Shown: positions 1-8,630 of the stretch, piece after piece
How positions within the stretch are numbered: the stretch's first letter is position 1
How the letters are laid out: every line of letters starts with the position of its first letter
NCBI GenBank assembly: GCA_018648225.1
Contig: JABGRQ010000119.1
Coordinates: 1-55,244, forward strand
Source: Chloroflexota bacterium
GTDB taxonomy: Bacteria; Chloroflexota; Anaerolineae; Anaerolineales; UBA11858
Length of the DNA: 55,244 nt
Direction: 5' to 3'
Notes under the pieces: generated by a model
Databases searched by the model: none
What the model was told of the DNA's origin: nothing
The model's input: the letters and a program-made list of their open reading frames with translations, nothing else
Made by a program: the position numbers and the translations under genes

Positions 1-197
1 TGTAGGGCTATTCATGTTGTCAAAGTACTTGTCTCTCCGACAGACTGCTAGCCACGAAAATAATTGCAGGTTTTTGTTGCGCTTGAATAAACGTTTTGCA
101 CCAGATGCTATGAATGACACAATTGCTTCTACCTCCAAACTAATTTTAATAGGAAAAATGACGTTGCGATTCTTTTGCCATGTGCCTGATTATAGTA
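1..197. other. Window edge without a recognisable gene
   Basis: This AT-rich stretch lies downstream of the mechanosensitive channel gene. A short open frame crosses it on the plus strand into the 3' end of that gene, but its translation has no recognisable domain and it lacks a ribosome binding site. I see no convincing terminator or RNA gene here. Confidence 0.5.
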
Positions 198-1103
198 CTA
201 ATTTGGATTTTGTCCTGAAAGCTCTACAATATTCCGCAGGGTTGAGTAGGCCAATTGAATATCGTCTCGGAGCGCAAAAGCGCTTAACACTTCTTCAATA
301 AACGCTTGTTCCACAATCCGGCGCTGGCGTGTCTGGCACAGATAGCGAATCGTCAGGCAAACGCCGTTGTCTTTCAGCGAAGTGTATACCGTGGGGGTCA
401 AATACGTGTAGTAGTAATAATACTTATGGCGTTGTTGCTTTTTCATTTCTGCGGCGACTTCATCTTCTGGCGCGCTAAGTTGTGCGGCCAACTCGCCCAG
501 CAGGGTTTTGGCAGCCTGCCAGTCACTTTCGAAAGTCAGAGTAATTGGAATCTCGTCCCAAATGAAATTAAACTCTTCGGTGTAGTTGGCAATCGGTTCC
601 AGAAACACCTGGCTGTTGGGAATGTGTAAAATCCGCCCGGTACTTTGGTCGGCATCGACCCAATTACCAATTTCCATCATCACAAATTTAAACACATTGA
701 TGTCAATCACATCGCCTGCGTGCGTACCAATCTGGATGCGGTCGCCCATCGAGAAGGGCCGCCGCCAGAGAATATAGCCCCAGCCAACCAGATTGCTCAA
801 AGGGTCTTTGAGGGCAATTGCTAACCCGGCAGAAAGCAAGCCCAAATAGGTGATAATTTGATCGGTGCGTGTCAGCCATAATGAGGCAATCAAAAGTACA
901 GCAATGAACGAAGCCAGATAAGCGCTGCTCCGCCGCCAGTTATAGCGCGCTTTGAGTTCCTCGCTTCGGCGGTAGGCGATCCGTAAGACCATTTGCCTTA
1001 GCAACCAAATCGCGATCAGTACAATCAGCGATTCGAAGATTTGCCAACCCATCTCGGGCGAAATATACACTCTGTTTTGGAGCCACTCAAGCCATCGGGT
1101 CAT
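198..1103 (-). CDS. MscS-family mechanosensitive ion channel
   Basis: A 301-residue small-conductance mechanosensitive channel of the inner membrane, a family that opens under membrane tension to release solutes on hypo-osmotic shock. Hydrophobic segments lie near residues 20-40, 62-80 and 83-108. The last carries the pore-helix-like Gly/Ala pattern (GLLSAGLAIALKDPLSNL). It is followed by the beta domain with the MGDRIQIG and IPNSQVF motifs typical of MscS. A cytoplasmic alpha/beta domain with an unusual Lys/Tyr-rich patch (KYYYYYTY) follows. The start is the ATG at 1103 with a GAGGC-like Shine-Dalgarno. It begins 8 bases after the hyuA stop codon, so the two genes are probably co-transcribed. 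A second MscS-like gene lies at 33239-34042. Family assignment is firm; the physiological stimulus is inferred. Confidence 0.9.
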   Translation of the reverse strand: MTRWLEWLQNRVYISPEMGWQIFESLIVLIAIWLLRQMVLRIAYRRSEELKARYNWRRSSAYLASFIAVLLIASLWLTRTDQIITYLGLLSAGLAIALKDPLSNLVGWGYILWRRPFSMGDRIQIGTHAGDVIDINVFKFVMMEIGNWVDADQSTGRILHIPNSQVFLEPIANYTEEFNFIWDEIPITLTFESDWQAAKTLLGELAAQLSAPEDEVAAEMKKQQRHKYYYYYTYLTPTVYTSLKDNGVCLTIRYLCQTRQRRIVEQAFIEEVLSAFALRDDIQLAYSTLRNIVELSGQNPN

Positions 1104-1111
1104 AGCTGCCT

Positions 1112-3247
1112 CTATACATGAATTTCAATTACGAGATTACCAAAATGGTCTATGCGCGCCTGATCTTGTTCGTTCAGCAAGATCGTCGTGTCGCTCCGAA
1201 CGATGATGGCTGGCCCTTCGATTTGATTGCCGCAGGCCAGGGATTCTCCGCGGTAGAGTGGCGTGTTGAGCGCGCCTGATGGAAAAACAACCGGGCGTGT
1301 GTCGATGATGGCCGCGGCGCAAGCGGGACTCCTTTCGGGTTGTTCGGCGAGTTTTGGGGAGGGTACCGACCCCACAGCCTGGAGGCGCAAATTAACGATC
1401 TCGATTTCTGCGCCATGCCGCGCATAGCCGTAATAATGTTGGTGGGCTTCATGAAATCGGCCAATGAAATCTTGCTCGAAGGGAATGCTTAGCTCGTAGG
1501 ACTGACCGCGATAGCGCATATCCAGCGCCGGGTGCAGATGAATATCTGTTAAACTGAATCCCTCGCGGGTTAAGTCCCGCCGCCCCTGTTCGAGCAGAGA
1601 ATTCATACCGGCAGCGATCGCTTCGTAGGAGCTATCTCCTGGCAGCATTACTGTTTGGGTGTAATCTTTTATCGTATCCGCGGCCAACATGCCAAAAGCA
1701 GAGAAAGTAGCCGCGTAGGGCGAGATCAACACGCGGGGGATTTTCAACCGTCGCGCCAGATCGGCAGCGTGCAGCCCGCCCGCGCCGCCAAACGAGAGCA
1801 GGGGAAAATCGCGCGGATCGTGGCCGCGCTCGATGGAAATGACCCGCAGGGCGCGCTCCATGTGGGCGTTGGCAATTTCGATGATGCCCAGCGCGGTTTC
1901 GATGGGTTTAAGGCCGAGTTGATTCCCAATATGCGCGATGGCTTCTTCGGCAAGTTTTGGGTAGACTGCCATCTCGCCGCCCAGAAAATAATCGGCGGGA
2001 ATACGGCCGAGGAACAGGTTGGCATCGGTGACGGTTGCTGGCGGGTAGCTGATCGCTGCTTTACCATAACACGCCGGGCCAGGGTCTGCCCCTGCACTCT
2101 CTGGGCCGACGCGCAGCGCGCCGCCCGCGTCCACGCTGGCAATCGAGCCGCCGCCCGCGCCAATGGTGTGGATGTCGAGCAGCGGGATGCCAATCGGGTG
2201 TCCGCCGACGTTGGCATCGGTGGTGATTTGGGGTTTGCCGTCGATCAGGGCTACATCGGTGGATGTGCCGCCCATATCGAAGGTTAATAGTTGCAGTCTC
2301 GTGGATTGGTCGAATCGCTGATTTACGATTTCCCCCACAAACTCCGCTCCCACCACGCCTCCCGCCGGGCCAGAGAGTACGCAACGCACCCCGGCTTTGC
2401 GGGCCTCACTCACGCTGATACTACCCCCGTTGGATTGCATCACCTGAAGACGCGCCCGTTGACTCGTTGAAGCGCCGAATTGTTTAACTTCCTCTTCCAA
2501 CCGCTTCAGATACCGATCCAGCACCGGCGTGACATAGGCATTCACCACCGTGGTGCTTGTGCGCTCATATTCGCGGTATTCGGGCAAGATTTCATGCGAG
2601 GCCGAGACGAAGAATCCGGCCCCGCGCAGTTTTTTGGCGATGCGTTGCTCGTGTTCGGGATTTGCAAATGAGAAAAGCAGGCAGACGGCAATGGATTCAA
2701 CCGCAGATCGCCATCCGCCATCCGCTATCCGTAATTTTTTTAGCTTTTCTACAATTTCGTCAATCTGTGCCTCATCCAACGCTGTCAACACGCGCCCAAA
2801 ACGATCCACGCGTTCGTCCACTTCCAGGCGTAATTCTGCCGGGATGAGTGGTTCCATCGGTTGGCTGGCAAAATTATATAATTCAGGCCGATTCTGCCGT
2901 CCGATTTGGAGCACATCCTTGAAGCCGCGCGTGGTAATCAACGCTGCGGATGAGCCTTTGCGTTCCAGCAAGGCATTTGTGGCTACCGTTGAACCGTGGA
3001 TGATCGTTATCCATGGGACGTTGCCATGAGCCAGTCCGGACGGATTGTTGTCCACTGGCAACTGTTTACTGATTCGCTCAAACCCCTCCAGCACCGCGTG
3101 CGCCGGGTCATGTGTTGTGGAGGGCAGCTTGAAGGTCGTAATTTCTCCATTGTGCGGATTGAAGATGACAAAGTCGGTAAACGTCCCACCGATGTCAATC
3201 CCTACACGCAGGGCGGCAGGGGGGTGGTCTGTGGTTTGCGTTTGCAT
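1112..3247 (-). CDS. hyuA: Hydantoinase/oxoprolinase family protein, subunit A type
   Basis: A 711-residue member of the HyuA/oxoprolinase family, whose enzymes use ATP to open five-membered lactam rings such as hydantoins or 5-oxoproline; acetone carboxylase beta subunits are relatives. The N-terminal ATP-binding motif GIDIGGTFTDFV is at about residues 16-27. HGSTVATNALLERKG follows near 83-97, and the second ATPase motif LTFDMGGTSTDVAL is near 320. Length is normal for a stand-alone A subunit. There is no HyuB-type partner in the window, so the substrate cannot be assigned. The gene has its own promoter (3254-3282) with the -10 box only 6 bases before the ATG, suggesting a leaderless mRNA. 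It reads into the MscS gene. Confidence 0.9.
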   Translation of the reverse strand: MQTQTTDHPPAALRVGIDIGGTFTDFVIFNPHNGEITTFKLPSTTHDPAHAVLEGFERISKQLPVDNNPSGLAHGNVPWITIIHGSTVATNALLERKGSSAALITTRGFKDVLQIGRQNRPELYNFASQPMEPLIPAELRLEVDERVDRFGRVLTALDEAQIDEIVEKLKKLRIADGGWRSAVESIAVCLLFSFANPEHEQRIAKKLRGAGFFVSASHEILPEYREYERTSTTVVNAYVTPVLDRYLKRLEEEVKQFGASTSQRARLQVMQSNGGSISVSEARKAGVRCVLSGPAGGVVGAEFVGEIVNQRFDQSTRLQLLTFDMGGTSTDVALIDGKPQITTDANVGGHPIGIPLLDIHTIGAGGGSIASVDAGGALRVGPESAGADPGPACYGKAAISYPPATVTDANLFLGRIPADYFLGGEMAVYPKLAEEAIAHIGNQLGLKPIETALGIIEIANAHMERALRVISIERGHDPRDFPLLSFGGAGGLHAADLARRLKIPRVLISPYAATFSAFGMLAADTIKDYTQTVMLPGDSSYEAIAAGMNSLLEQGRRDLTREGFSLTDIHLHPALDMRYRGQSYELSIPFEQDFIGRFHEAHQHYYGYARHGAEIEIVNLRLQAVGSVPSPKLAEQPERSPACAAAIIDTRPVVFPSGALNTPLYRGESLACGNQIEGPAIIVRSDTTILLNEQDQARIDHFGNLVIEIHV

Positions 3248-3253
3248 GGTGCA

Positions 3254-3282
3254 AGTATAGATGAGCAGTGAGGAACTGACAA
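3254..3282 (-). promoter_or_regulatory. Promoter of hyuA, leaderless architecture
   Basis: On the minus strand TTGTCA (3277-3282) and TATACT (3254-3259) are separated by 17 bases. The -10 box ends 6 bases before the hyuA ATG, so the transcript should begin at or next to the start codon. No Shine-Dalgarno can fit. Confidence 0.65.
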
Positions 3283-3304
3283 GTAGGGTGCGTGGGTTTT
3301 GTAC

Positions 3305-3310
3305 TATAAT
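3305..3310 (+). promoter_or_regulatory. Possible -10 box for the EamA gene pair
   Basis: A perfect TATAAT lies about 47 bases before the preferred start of the first EamA gene and back to back with the hyuA promoter. No good -35 hexamer is visible at 16-18 bases, so this is a weak call. Confidence 0.35.
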
Positions 3311-3357
3311 TGCGCCTTCGTAACTTTTATTTTCGCGGATGCTGTGGGTCCGTTTCT

Positions 3358-4320
3358 ATGCTTTGCCTGGAGAATCAATTGCCAAAAATATTTTCTGGTT
3401 TATCACAAACGACCCGCGCCTATCTGGCGTTGGGTTTTGGTTTGCTTAGCCTGGGTTTTTCGGCCATATTTGTGCGCGGCGCCAATGCTCCTGGTACAGT
3501 AACTGCTTTCTATCGAATGACGATTGGTTCTCTCGTGATGGTGATTCCATTTGCGAATCAATTCCGTAGTGGCGCATCTATCCGCCCCGCCCGCCACAGT
3601 ATTTGGCTGGCGATTTTGGGTGGTGTTTTCTTTGGTAGTGATCTGGTTCTGTGGACGAGCGGTATTGTGATGAGTGGCGCCACGATCCCTACACTGATGG
3701 CGAATATTGCCCCCCTGTGGGTTGGGCTGGGCGCTTTTTTATTTTTTCGAGAACGTCAAGGGGTGCGTTTTTGGATGGGGCTGCTGGTCGCGATCATTGG
3801 CGCGGCGATTATTTTGGGGCAAGATTTCTCGAAGGCGAGTAATATTGGCATGGGGAGTTTACTGGGGTTGGGATCGGGTGTTTTTTATGGGGCTTATTAT
3901 CTGACCACACAGCGCGCCCGCGCAGGTATGCGAACGCTGTCCTATTTCTGGATCTCGACGGCGAGTTCAATGATTTTATTGTTATTCGTCAATCTCATTC
4001 TGGGGCGCACACTAACCGGTTACGATTCGTTGACCTATGCCATGTTTTTGGGTATTGGTTTGCTGGTGCAGGTGGGGGGTTGGCTGGCGATTAATTATGC
4101 GCAGGGTTTTTTGCCCGCGTCGATCATTTCGTCCACGTTGCTTGGACAACCTGTGCTAACCGCTGTGATTGCCTGGCCATTATTCGGTGAAAACCTGAAT
4201 TCTTGGCAAATTTTCGGTGGTGCAGCTGTGATTACGGGTGTATATTTGGTGCATCGTAGCCGCAGTAATGGTCGCAGGGTTTTTGCATCCGCTGGCATCG
4301 AGAAGAATTATGACAACTGA
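3358..4320 (+). CDS. EamA/DMT-superfamily transporter
   Basis: A roughly 320-residue membrane protein of the drug/metabolite transporter superfamily. It has ten predicted hydrophobic helices in two EamA repeats; the first repeat begins with YLALGFGLLSLGFSAIFVRG. Such proteins export amino acids, nucleobases or other metabolites, and the substrate cannot be read from sequence. I chose the ATG at 3358 because the upstream extension (TTG at 3310) overlaps the -10 box and encodes a non-family, Cys-rich stretch. The 3' end overlaps the next EamA gene by 11 bases, implying translational coupling. Confidence 0.85.
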   Translation: MLCLENQLPKIFSGLSQTTRAYLALGFGLLSLGFSAIFVRGANAPGTVTAFYRMTIGSLVMVIPFANQFRSGASIRPARHSIWLAILGGVFFGSDLVLWTSGIVMSGATIPTLMANIAPLWVGLGAFLFFRERQGVRFWMGLLVAIIGAAIILGQDFSKASNIGMGSLLGLGSGVFYGAYYLTTQRARAGMRTLSYFWISTASSMILLLFVNLILGRTLTGYDSLTYAMFLGIGLLVQVGGWLAINYAQGFLPASIISSTLLGQPVLTAVIAWPLFGENLNSWQIFGGAAVITGVYLVHRSRSNGRRVFASAGIEKNYDN

Positions 4321-5206
4321 AAAACAAATCACCTGGCAAGGCTTGTTGAATCTGTTCGTGGTTTATATCGTATGGGGCAGCACGTATCTGGCAATTCGTG
4401 TAGCTGTGCGAGAAGGTTCGGGTTTTCCGCCGTTTGCTATGGGGTTGATGCGTGTTTTCATCGCCGGGATCATCTTGTTGGGGTGGGCGCGTCTGGCAAA
4501 ATCTCGCCTGCGGCTAACACGGCAAGAGTTCATCACCCTGTTTGCCTCTGGTTTGTTGTTATGGGCGGGCGGAAATGGCATGGTCAACTGGTCTGAGCAG
4601 CGCGCCGATTCAGGCCTGGCAGCACTGATCATTGCCGCTACACCCATTTGGGTCGCCATAGTTGAAGCATTTCTAGATCGACGTTTACCCACCTGGCGGC
4701 TGGTCGGTTCTTTGATGATCGGTTTCTCCGGAATTGCGGTACTCAGTTGGCCGGTGCTTTCACAGGGTGTTCAGGCCGATCTCTTTGCCATTTTGGGTTT
4801 GCTCCTTGCCGGGTTTAGTTGGGGCATGGGAACCATTTTACAAAGTCGCCGTCCGGTTGGAGTGAAACCCTCCATCAGTTCTGGCTATCAGCAGCTTTTT
4901 GGTAGCCTGGGTTTCGTTCTGCTGTTTCTCGTTAGTGGAGAGTCGCTGCCTAATCCAAATCCTCAAGCCTGGTGGGCGGTGAGCTATTTGATAGTGGTAG
5001 GGTCACTCTTTGCATTTACGGCCTATGTGCGCGCCGTTCAATTATTGCCTACATCTATCGTCATGACCTATCCGTATGTCAACCCCGTTATTGCGGTTTT
5101 CTTGGGTTGGCTGATCTTGGGCGAAACGATTACGCCTTGGACGATTGCAGGCGCAGCGCTGGTGCTTTTGGGCGTAGCAGGTGTATTCAACGAACGTAGG
5201 ACTTGA
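4310..5206 (+). CDS. EamA/DMT-superfamily transporter, second copy
   Basis: A 298-residue ten-helix EamA transporter. It belongs to a different subgroup from its neighbour: the start LLNLFVVYIVWGSTYLAIR is the YwaF/RhaT-like WGSTY motif, and the C-terminal repeat ends in YVNPVIAVFLGWLILGE. The ATG at 4310 is preferred over an upstream in-frame start because it gives the normal family N-terminus and an 11-base overlap with the previous gene. The two may act on related metabolites, or one may be a duplicate with divergent substrate; the sequence does not decide. Confidence 0.88.
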   Translation: MTTEKQITWQGLLNLFVVYIVWGSTYLAIRVAVREGSGFPPFAMGLMRVFIAGIILLGWARLAKSRLRLTRQEFITLFASGLLLWAGGNGMVNWSEQRADSGLAALIIAATPIWVAIVEAFLDRRLPTWRLVGSLMIGFSGIAVLSWPVLSQGVQADLFAILGLLLAGFSWGMGTILQSRRPVGVKPSISSGYQQLFGSLGFVLLFLVSGESLPNPNPQAWWAVSYLIVVGSLFAFTAYVRAVQLLPTSIVMTYPYVNPVIAVFLGWLILGETITPWTIAGAALVLLGVAGVFNERRT

Positions 5207-5232
5207 GTACCCTATAGCATCGATCTATGGGT

Positions 5233-5238
5233 TATAAT
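5233..5238 (+). promoter_or_regulatory. Possible -10 box upstream of the nucleoside phosphorylase
   Basis: TATAAT lies in the gap after the EamA pair. No convincing -35 box is present at 16-18 bases. The 150-base leader this would imply contains the repeat at 5259-5352. Confidence 0.35.
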
Positions 5239-5258
5239 TTTAATGCGAATAGATATTC

Positions 5259-5352
5259 GTCATTCCGACTGTAGTAGGGAGGCATCCCCGTGGCGAGACG
5301 TGAAGATTTTCCAGCATTGGCATAAATTTTCGCTTTGCGGTGAAATTTCTAG
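5259..5352. repeat. Intergenic repeat copy 1 (GTCATTCCGA family)
   Basis: This stretch shares its opening (GTCATTCCGA...AGGGAGG) and an inner segment (GCATTGG-ACAAATTT-like) with the copy at 6803-6911. Only one terminal arm is preserved here, so this copy looks truncated. The two copies flank the nucleoside phosphorylase gene. Confidence 0.6.
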
Positions 5353-5387
5353 TGCCGCAGATCTCACACAGAAGCTTTGGAGTACTT

Positions 5388-6692
5388 ATGCGAGCTGTAG
5401 AAATCATAGAAAAAAAACGTGATAAGCACGAACTCACGCAGGCCGAAATTGAATATTTTGTGCAGAACTACGCCACGGGCAATATCCCCGACTATCAGGC
5501 CGCGGCCTGGGCAATGGCTGTCTTGCTCAATGGAATGACCCCACAAGAAACCACCGATCTAACGCTAGCAATTGTCGCTTCGGGCGAAACCATCAATCTT
5601 TCACAAGTTGTGCCTGTAGCCGTCGACAAACATTCTACGGGTGGGGTGGGCGATAAAACCACCCTTGTCGTAGAGCCGCTGGTTTCTGCGTGTGGCCTGC
5701 CGGTTGGCAAAATGTCGGGGCGCGGGCTTGGTTTTAGCGGTGGCACCCTCGATAAAATCGAATCGATTCCCGGATTCCGCGTAAATCTGACCACCGAAGA
5801 ATTCTTGCATCAACTGGATACAGTTGGCCTGGTTCTGGCCGGGCAAACCGCAGACCTTGCCCCCGCCGATGGCAAACTCTATGCCTTGCGCGATGTCACC
5901 GGAACCGTTCAGTCGATTCCGTTAATCGCATCCTCCGTAATGAGCAAGAAAATCGCCGGGGGGGCGCACGCCATTGTTCTGGATGTCAAAGTGGGGCTGG
6001 GAGCCTTCATGCAGACTCAGGCAGACGCGCATACGCTGGCGCAGTTGATGGTGGATATTGCCCATCTGGCCGGACGCAAAGCCGTGGCGCTGATCTCGGA
6101 TATGAACCAGCCCCTCGGGTGCGCGGTGGGAAATGCGCTGGAAGTCAAGGAAGCGATCGAAACCCTGCAGGGTGGTGGCCCAGCGGATTTTAAAACGCAT
6201 TGTATGGAAGTGGCTGCGCACATGCTTACTTTGGGGGGGATTGCTGCCAACAAAGCGGATGCTGCAAAATTAGCGGGGGAGGCTTTAGCCGATGGCCGCG
6301 CCTGGAAGCGTTTCCGCCAACTCGTGATCGCGCAACATGGCGACATAGCGTATGTCGATAACCCCGAATTACTCCCCAAAGCCAAATTCATCGAGATAGT
6401 TCCCGCGCCGCGCAGCGGATATGTAGCTGGAATTCATGCCCGTGTGGTGGGCGAAACCGCAGTAATCCTGGGAGCTGGCCGGGCGAAAAAGGGTGATCCC
6501 GTCGATCATGCTGTTGGGATCGAAATTCACTGCAATGTTGGCGATTATCTTGAAATTGGCAGCCCGCTCTTCACGCTGCATGCTGATGACGAGGGTATTC
6601 TGGCAGAAGCGCGCCAAAGCTTGCTAGACGCGCACACCTGGAGCGATGTTCCCGTAGAACCGCTACCGCTATTTTATGGTGTGATTGAATAG
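5388..6692 (+). CDS. pdp: Pyrimidine-nucleoside phosphorylase (thymidine phosphorylase family)
   Basis: A 434-residue enzyme that phosphorolyses uridine/thymidine/deoxyuridine to the base plus (deoxy)ribose-1-phosphate in pyrimidine salvage. The family signature is clear: KHSTGGVGDKTTL near residue 80, then SGRGLGFSGGTLDKIES near 110. The signature has Phe-Ser where E. coli thymidine phosphorylase has His-Thr. The C-terminal alpha/beta domain has the usual GRAKKGDPVDHAVG motif. Length matches the 433-434 residues typical of Bacillus Pdp. The ATG at 5388 follows TTGGAG and gives the canonical MRAVEIIEKKRD start; the longer frame from 5340 runs into repeat DNA. A strong hairpin terminator follows. 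Confidence 0.95.
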   Translation: MRAVEIIEKKRDKHELTQAEIEYFVQNYATGNIPDYQAAAWAMAVLLNGMTPQETTDLTLAIVASGETINLSQVVPVAVDKHSTGGVGDKTTLVVEPLVSACGLPVGKMSGRGLGFSGGTLDKIESIPGFRVNLTTEEFLHQLDTVGLVLAGQTADLAPADGKLYALRDVTGTVQSIPLIASSVMSKKIAGGAHAIVLDVKVGLGAFMQTQADAHTLAQLMVDIAHLAGRKAVALISDMNQPLGCAVGNALEVKEAIETLQGGGPADFKTHCMEVAAHMLTLGGIAANKADAAKLAGEALADGRAWKRFRQLVIAQHGDIAYVDNPELLPKAKFIEIVPAPRSGYVAGIHARVVGETAVILGAGRAKKGDPVDHAVGIEIHCNVGDYLEIGSPLFTLHADDEGILAEARQSLLDAHTWSDVPVEPLPLFYGVIE

Positions 6693-6711
6693 CAATCGAT
6701 ATTTAACACGA

Positions 6712-6758
6712 AAAACTCGGTTTTACCTGATGATTTGCGACAGGTGAAACCGAGTTTT
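6712..6758. terminator. Hairpin terminator after the nucleoside phosphorylase
   Basis: A 17-base stem (AAACTCGGTTTTACCTG pairing with CAGGTGAAACCGAGTTT, one wobble) has an 11-base loop and ends in T-rich sequence on either strand. It could serve both strands. Confidence 0.75.
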
Positions 6759-6802
6759 ATGATTCCAAACTGGCAAATAAATCATCGAGCTAATAGAAAC
6801 CT

Positions 6803-6911
6803 GTCATTCCGACCACAGGGAGGAATCTCTGAGACGATGTGAATATTTACCCGGCATTGGTACAATTTCGAGCTAAATCTCAGGGATTTCTCGTCGCTGG
6901 CTCAAAATGAT
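6803..6911. repeat. Intergenic repeat copy 2 (GTCATTCCGA family), MITE-like
   Basis: About 109 bases begin with GTCATTCCGACCACAGGGAG and end with an imperfect reverse complement (CTCAGGGATTTCTCG...AAATGA). This gives terminal inverted repeats around an inner segment shared with copy 1. No coding capacity. It resembles the small palindromic non-autonomous elements common in Chloroflexota intergenic DNA. Confidence 0.55.
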
Positions 6912-6960
6912 ATTCAGAAAGCGGCAATATATTTCTGTATTGAAATACCCCCGTCTCTTT

Positions 6961-7983
6961 TTAGAGCAATTTCTCCGGCTGCTTGCGATACGCGTCAAGC
7001 GGCATTTCGCCGCGGGTTAGCGCAATTAGGGTATCGTTGAGCAATTGATTGACCGGGGTGGGGATGCCTTGCTGCGCTCCGGCACGCGCGACGGCTCCGT
7101 TGAGATACTCGACTTCGCTCTTGCCGCTGCCGCTGTGCAGATCAATATGAAAAGATGGCATCTTGCCGCCGCGCCCGCCGCCAACGGCTTTGGCGAGCAA
7201 GGGGCGAGAAATTATCATGGGTAGCCAGCGCACGGCAAATGCCAGCGCCCGCACGGGTGTGCCGGGTAAATCTACCACTCGGATGCCCTGAGCGCGCATC
7301 ACCCGCAAGGCCTCGCGCAATTGCGCCATCTCGATGGCAAAAATGCCTGGATGAGCGAAGATTTCCGCAGGTGTCATATCCAGAATGGCGGCGCTGGCGT
7401 TGGCGATCAAATTGGTGAGCATCTTTGACCATTTCATATCCGCGGCGCGTTCGAAAAGCTGGGCATTCAGCCCGGCATCCGTCATTGCCTGAGCAAGTTC
7501 GCCTGCCAGCGGATGTTCATTGGCGATGCCCAGGCCGCGCAATTTTTCCAGGGTAATATCGCCAGCGGCATTGCGCCCGATAGCCGTGGTTACCGTTCCG
7601 GCGATGACTTTTTCGCGGCCAAGTTTTTCGGCCAGAGCCAACTCGTTATCAACTCCGTTGGAAAGGCAGAGGATAGGGGGGAGTGTTCCATGATGCGTAG
7701 AGAGCGAGTCGATGAACGCGGGCGTATGGTAGGACTTGAGGGCGAAGATGGCGATATCGTACTTCCCCGAGGCCAGCGCCTCATCGAGTGAGCCGATCAC
7801 CACCGGGGCCGCGAGGTGATGCTCCCCGTCTCCGAGTTTGAGTCTCAGGCCGCGGGCGCGTAAATCTTCGGCCACTTCAGGGCGCTCCACAAAAGTAACC
7901 CGATGTCCAGCCAGAGCCAGACTCCCGCCGATATACGTCCCAATCGCGCCTGCGCCGAGGGTAAGAATCGATAAATCTTTCAT
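6961..7983 (-). CDS. Ketopantoate reductase family protein (PanE/ApbA)
   Basis: A 340-residue member of the 2-dehydropantoate 2-reductase family, NADPH-dependent enzymes that make pantoate for CoA. The Rossmann motif ILTLGAGAIGTYIGG is at residues 6-20. A second conserved block, MKWSKMLTNLIANASAAI, carries the catalytic Lys and substrate-binding Asn. The C-terminal helical domain ends in the expected PTPVNQLLNDTL region. It is slightly longer than E. coli PanE (303). Many paralogues of this family are not PanE proper, so I leave the symbol empty. The ATG at 7983 overlaps the TGA of the phosphatase gene (ATGA), so the two are translationally coupled. Confidence 0.85.
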   Translation of the reverse strand: MKDLSILTLGAGAIGTYIGGSLALAGHRVTFVERPEVAEDLRARGLRLKLGDGEHHLAAPVVIGSLDEALASGKYDIAIFALKSYHTPAFIDSLSTHHGTLPPILCLSNGVDNELALAEKLGREKVIAGTVTTAIGRNAAGDITLEKLRGLGIANEHPLAGELAQAMTDAGLNAQLFERAADMKWSKMLTNLIANASAAILDMTPAEIFAHPGIFAIEMAQLREALRVMRAQGIRVVDLPGTPVRALAFAVRWLPMIISRPLLAKAVGGGRGGKMPSFHIDLHSGSGKSEVEYLNGAVARAGAQQGIPTPVNQLLNDTLIALTRGEMPLDAYRKQPEKLL

Positions 7984-8630
7984 GGTTGATATTCCTCTTC
8001 ATCCCAATGCGGGCGCTGGTTGATACCGTGGACAACCCACAGGTGGGAATTGGGATTGAAGGTGAACGTAGCAAATGCGGTATTCGGAAAGCGGAAGCGC
8101 GGGGTGATATAGTTGGGTTGGGGCATGATGCCAAGGATGGCGCGCACGACCATGTTCAGGATGGCGCCGTGTGAAATTACGAGATAGCGTGCCGGAGGTC
8201 GATGAAGCAAGCTCTGAAAAGCTTTACCGCCGCGCAAATATAGCTCCCATTGGCTTTCGCCTGTTCCCCCGATGGGATCATACAAGGGGATGAAATCGGG
8301 TTGGGGATATTTTTCCTGAGCCTCGGTATGGTGCAGGCCGCCGAGCAAGCCGTTGTCGCGCTCCATCCAGATTTCGTCGAGTTCGATGCTCAGACCGAGG
8401 GCGGCGGTGATGATTTCGGCGGTTTCGCGGGCGCGGCTTTGCGGGCTGGCGATTACTGTGTCGAAAGCAGGGTTGTGTGCTTGCCAATATGCAGCCAAAG
8501 CCTGCGCCTGGGCGCGGCCTTTTTCGGTGAGAGGGAAGTCAACCTGCCCCTGGTGGTAGCCGTCGGCGTTCCCTACAGACTCGCCGTGGCGTAGAAAGGT
8601 AAAATCATATTGTCGGGTTGAGTTGGTCAT
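7980..8630 (-). CDS. Histidine phosphatase family protein (phosphoglycerate mutase-like)
   Basis: A 216-residue branch-2-like histidine phosphatase. The phospho-acceptor motif FLRHGESVGN is near residue 10 and ASPQSRARETAEII near 60. The acid residue is in ERDNGLLGG and the second catalytic His in LVISHGAILN. Family members dephosphorylate sugar phosphates, nucleotides or cofactors; the substrate is not determined. I chose the ATG at 8630, which shares its A with the fmt TAA (TAATG), rather than the in-frame upstream start. It is coupled to fmt upstream and to the reductase downstream, so it is part of a three-gene operon. Confidence 0.88.
   Translation of the reverse strand: MTNSTRQYDFTFLRHGESVGNADGYHQGQVDFPLTEKGRAQAQALAAYWQAHNPAFDTVIASPQSRARETAEIITAALGLSIELDEIWMERDNGLLGGLHHTEAQEKYPQPDFIPLYDPIGGTGESQWELYLRGGKAFQSLLHRPPARYLVISHGAILNMVVRAILGIMPQPNYITPRFRFPNTAFATFTFNPNSHLWVVHGINQRPHWDEEEYQP

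Noticed and set aside
14-301. 95-codon open frame at the window start
   Set aside because: It overlaps the end of the MscS gene antisense, has no ribosome site and no recognisable domain.
1744-2384. Long open frames in other frames inside hyuA
   Set aside because: They are shadows produced by the GC-rich coding strand; residue composition is Arg/Ser/Pro-rich and lacks homology-like motifs.
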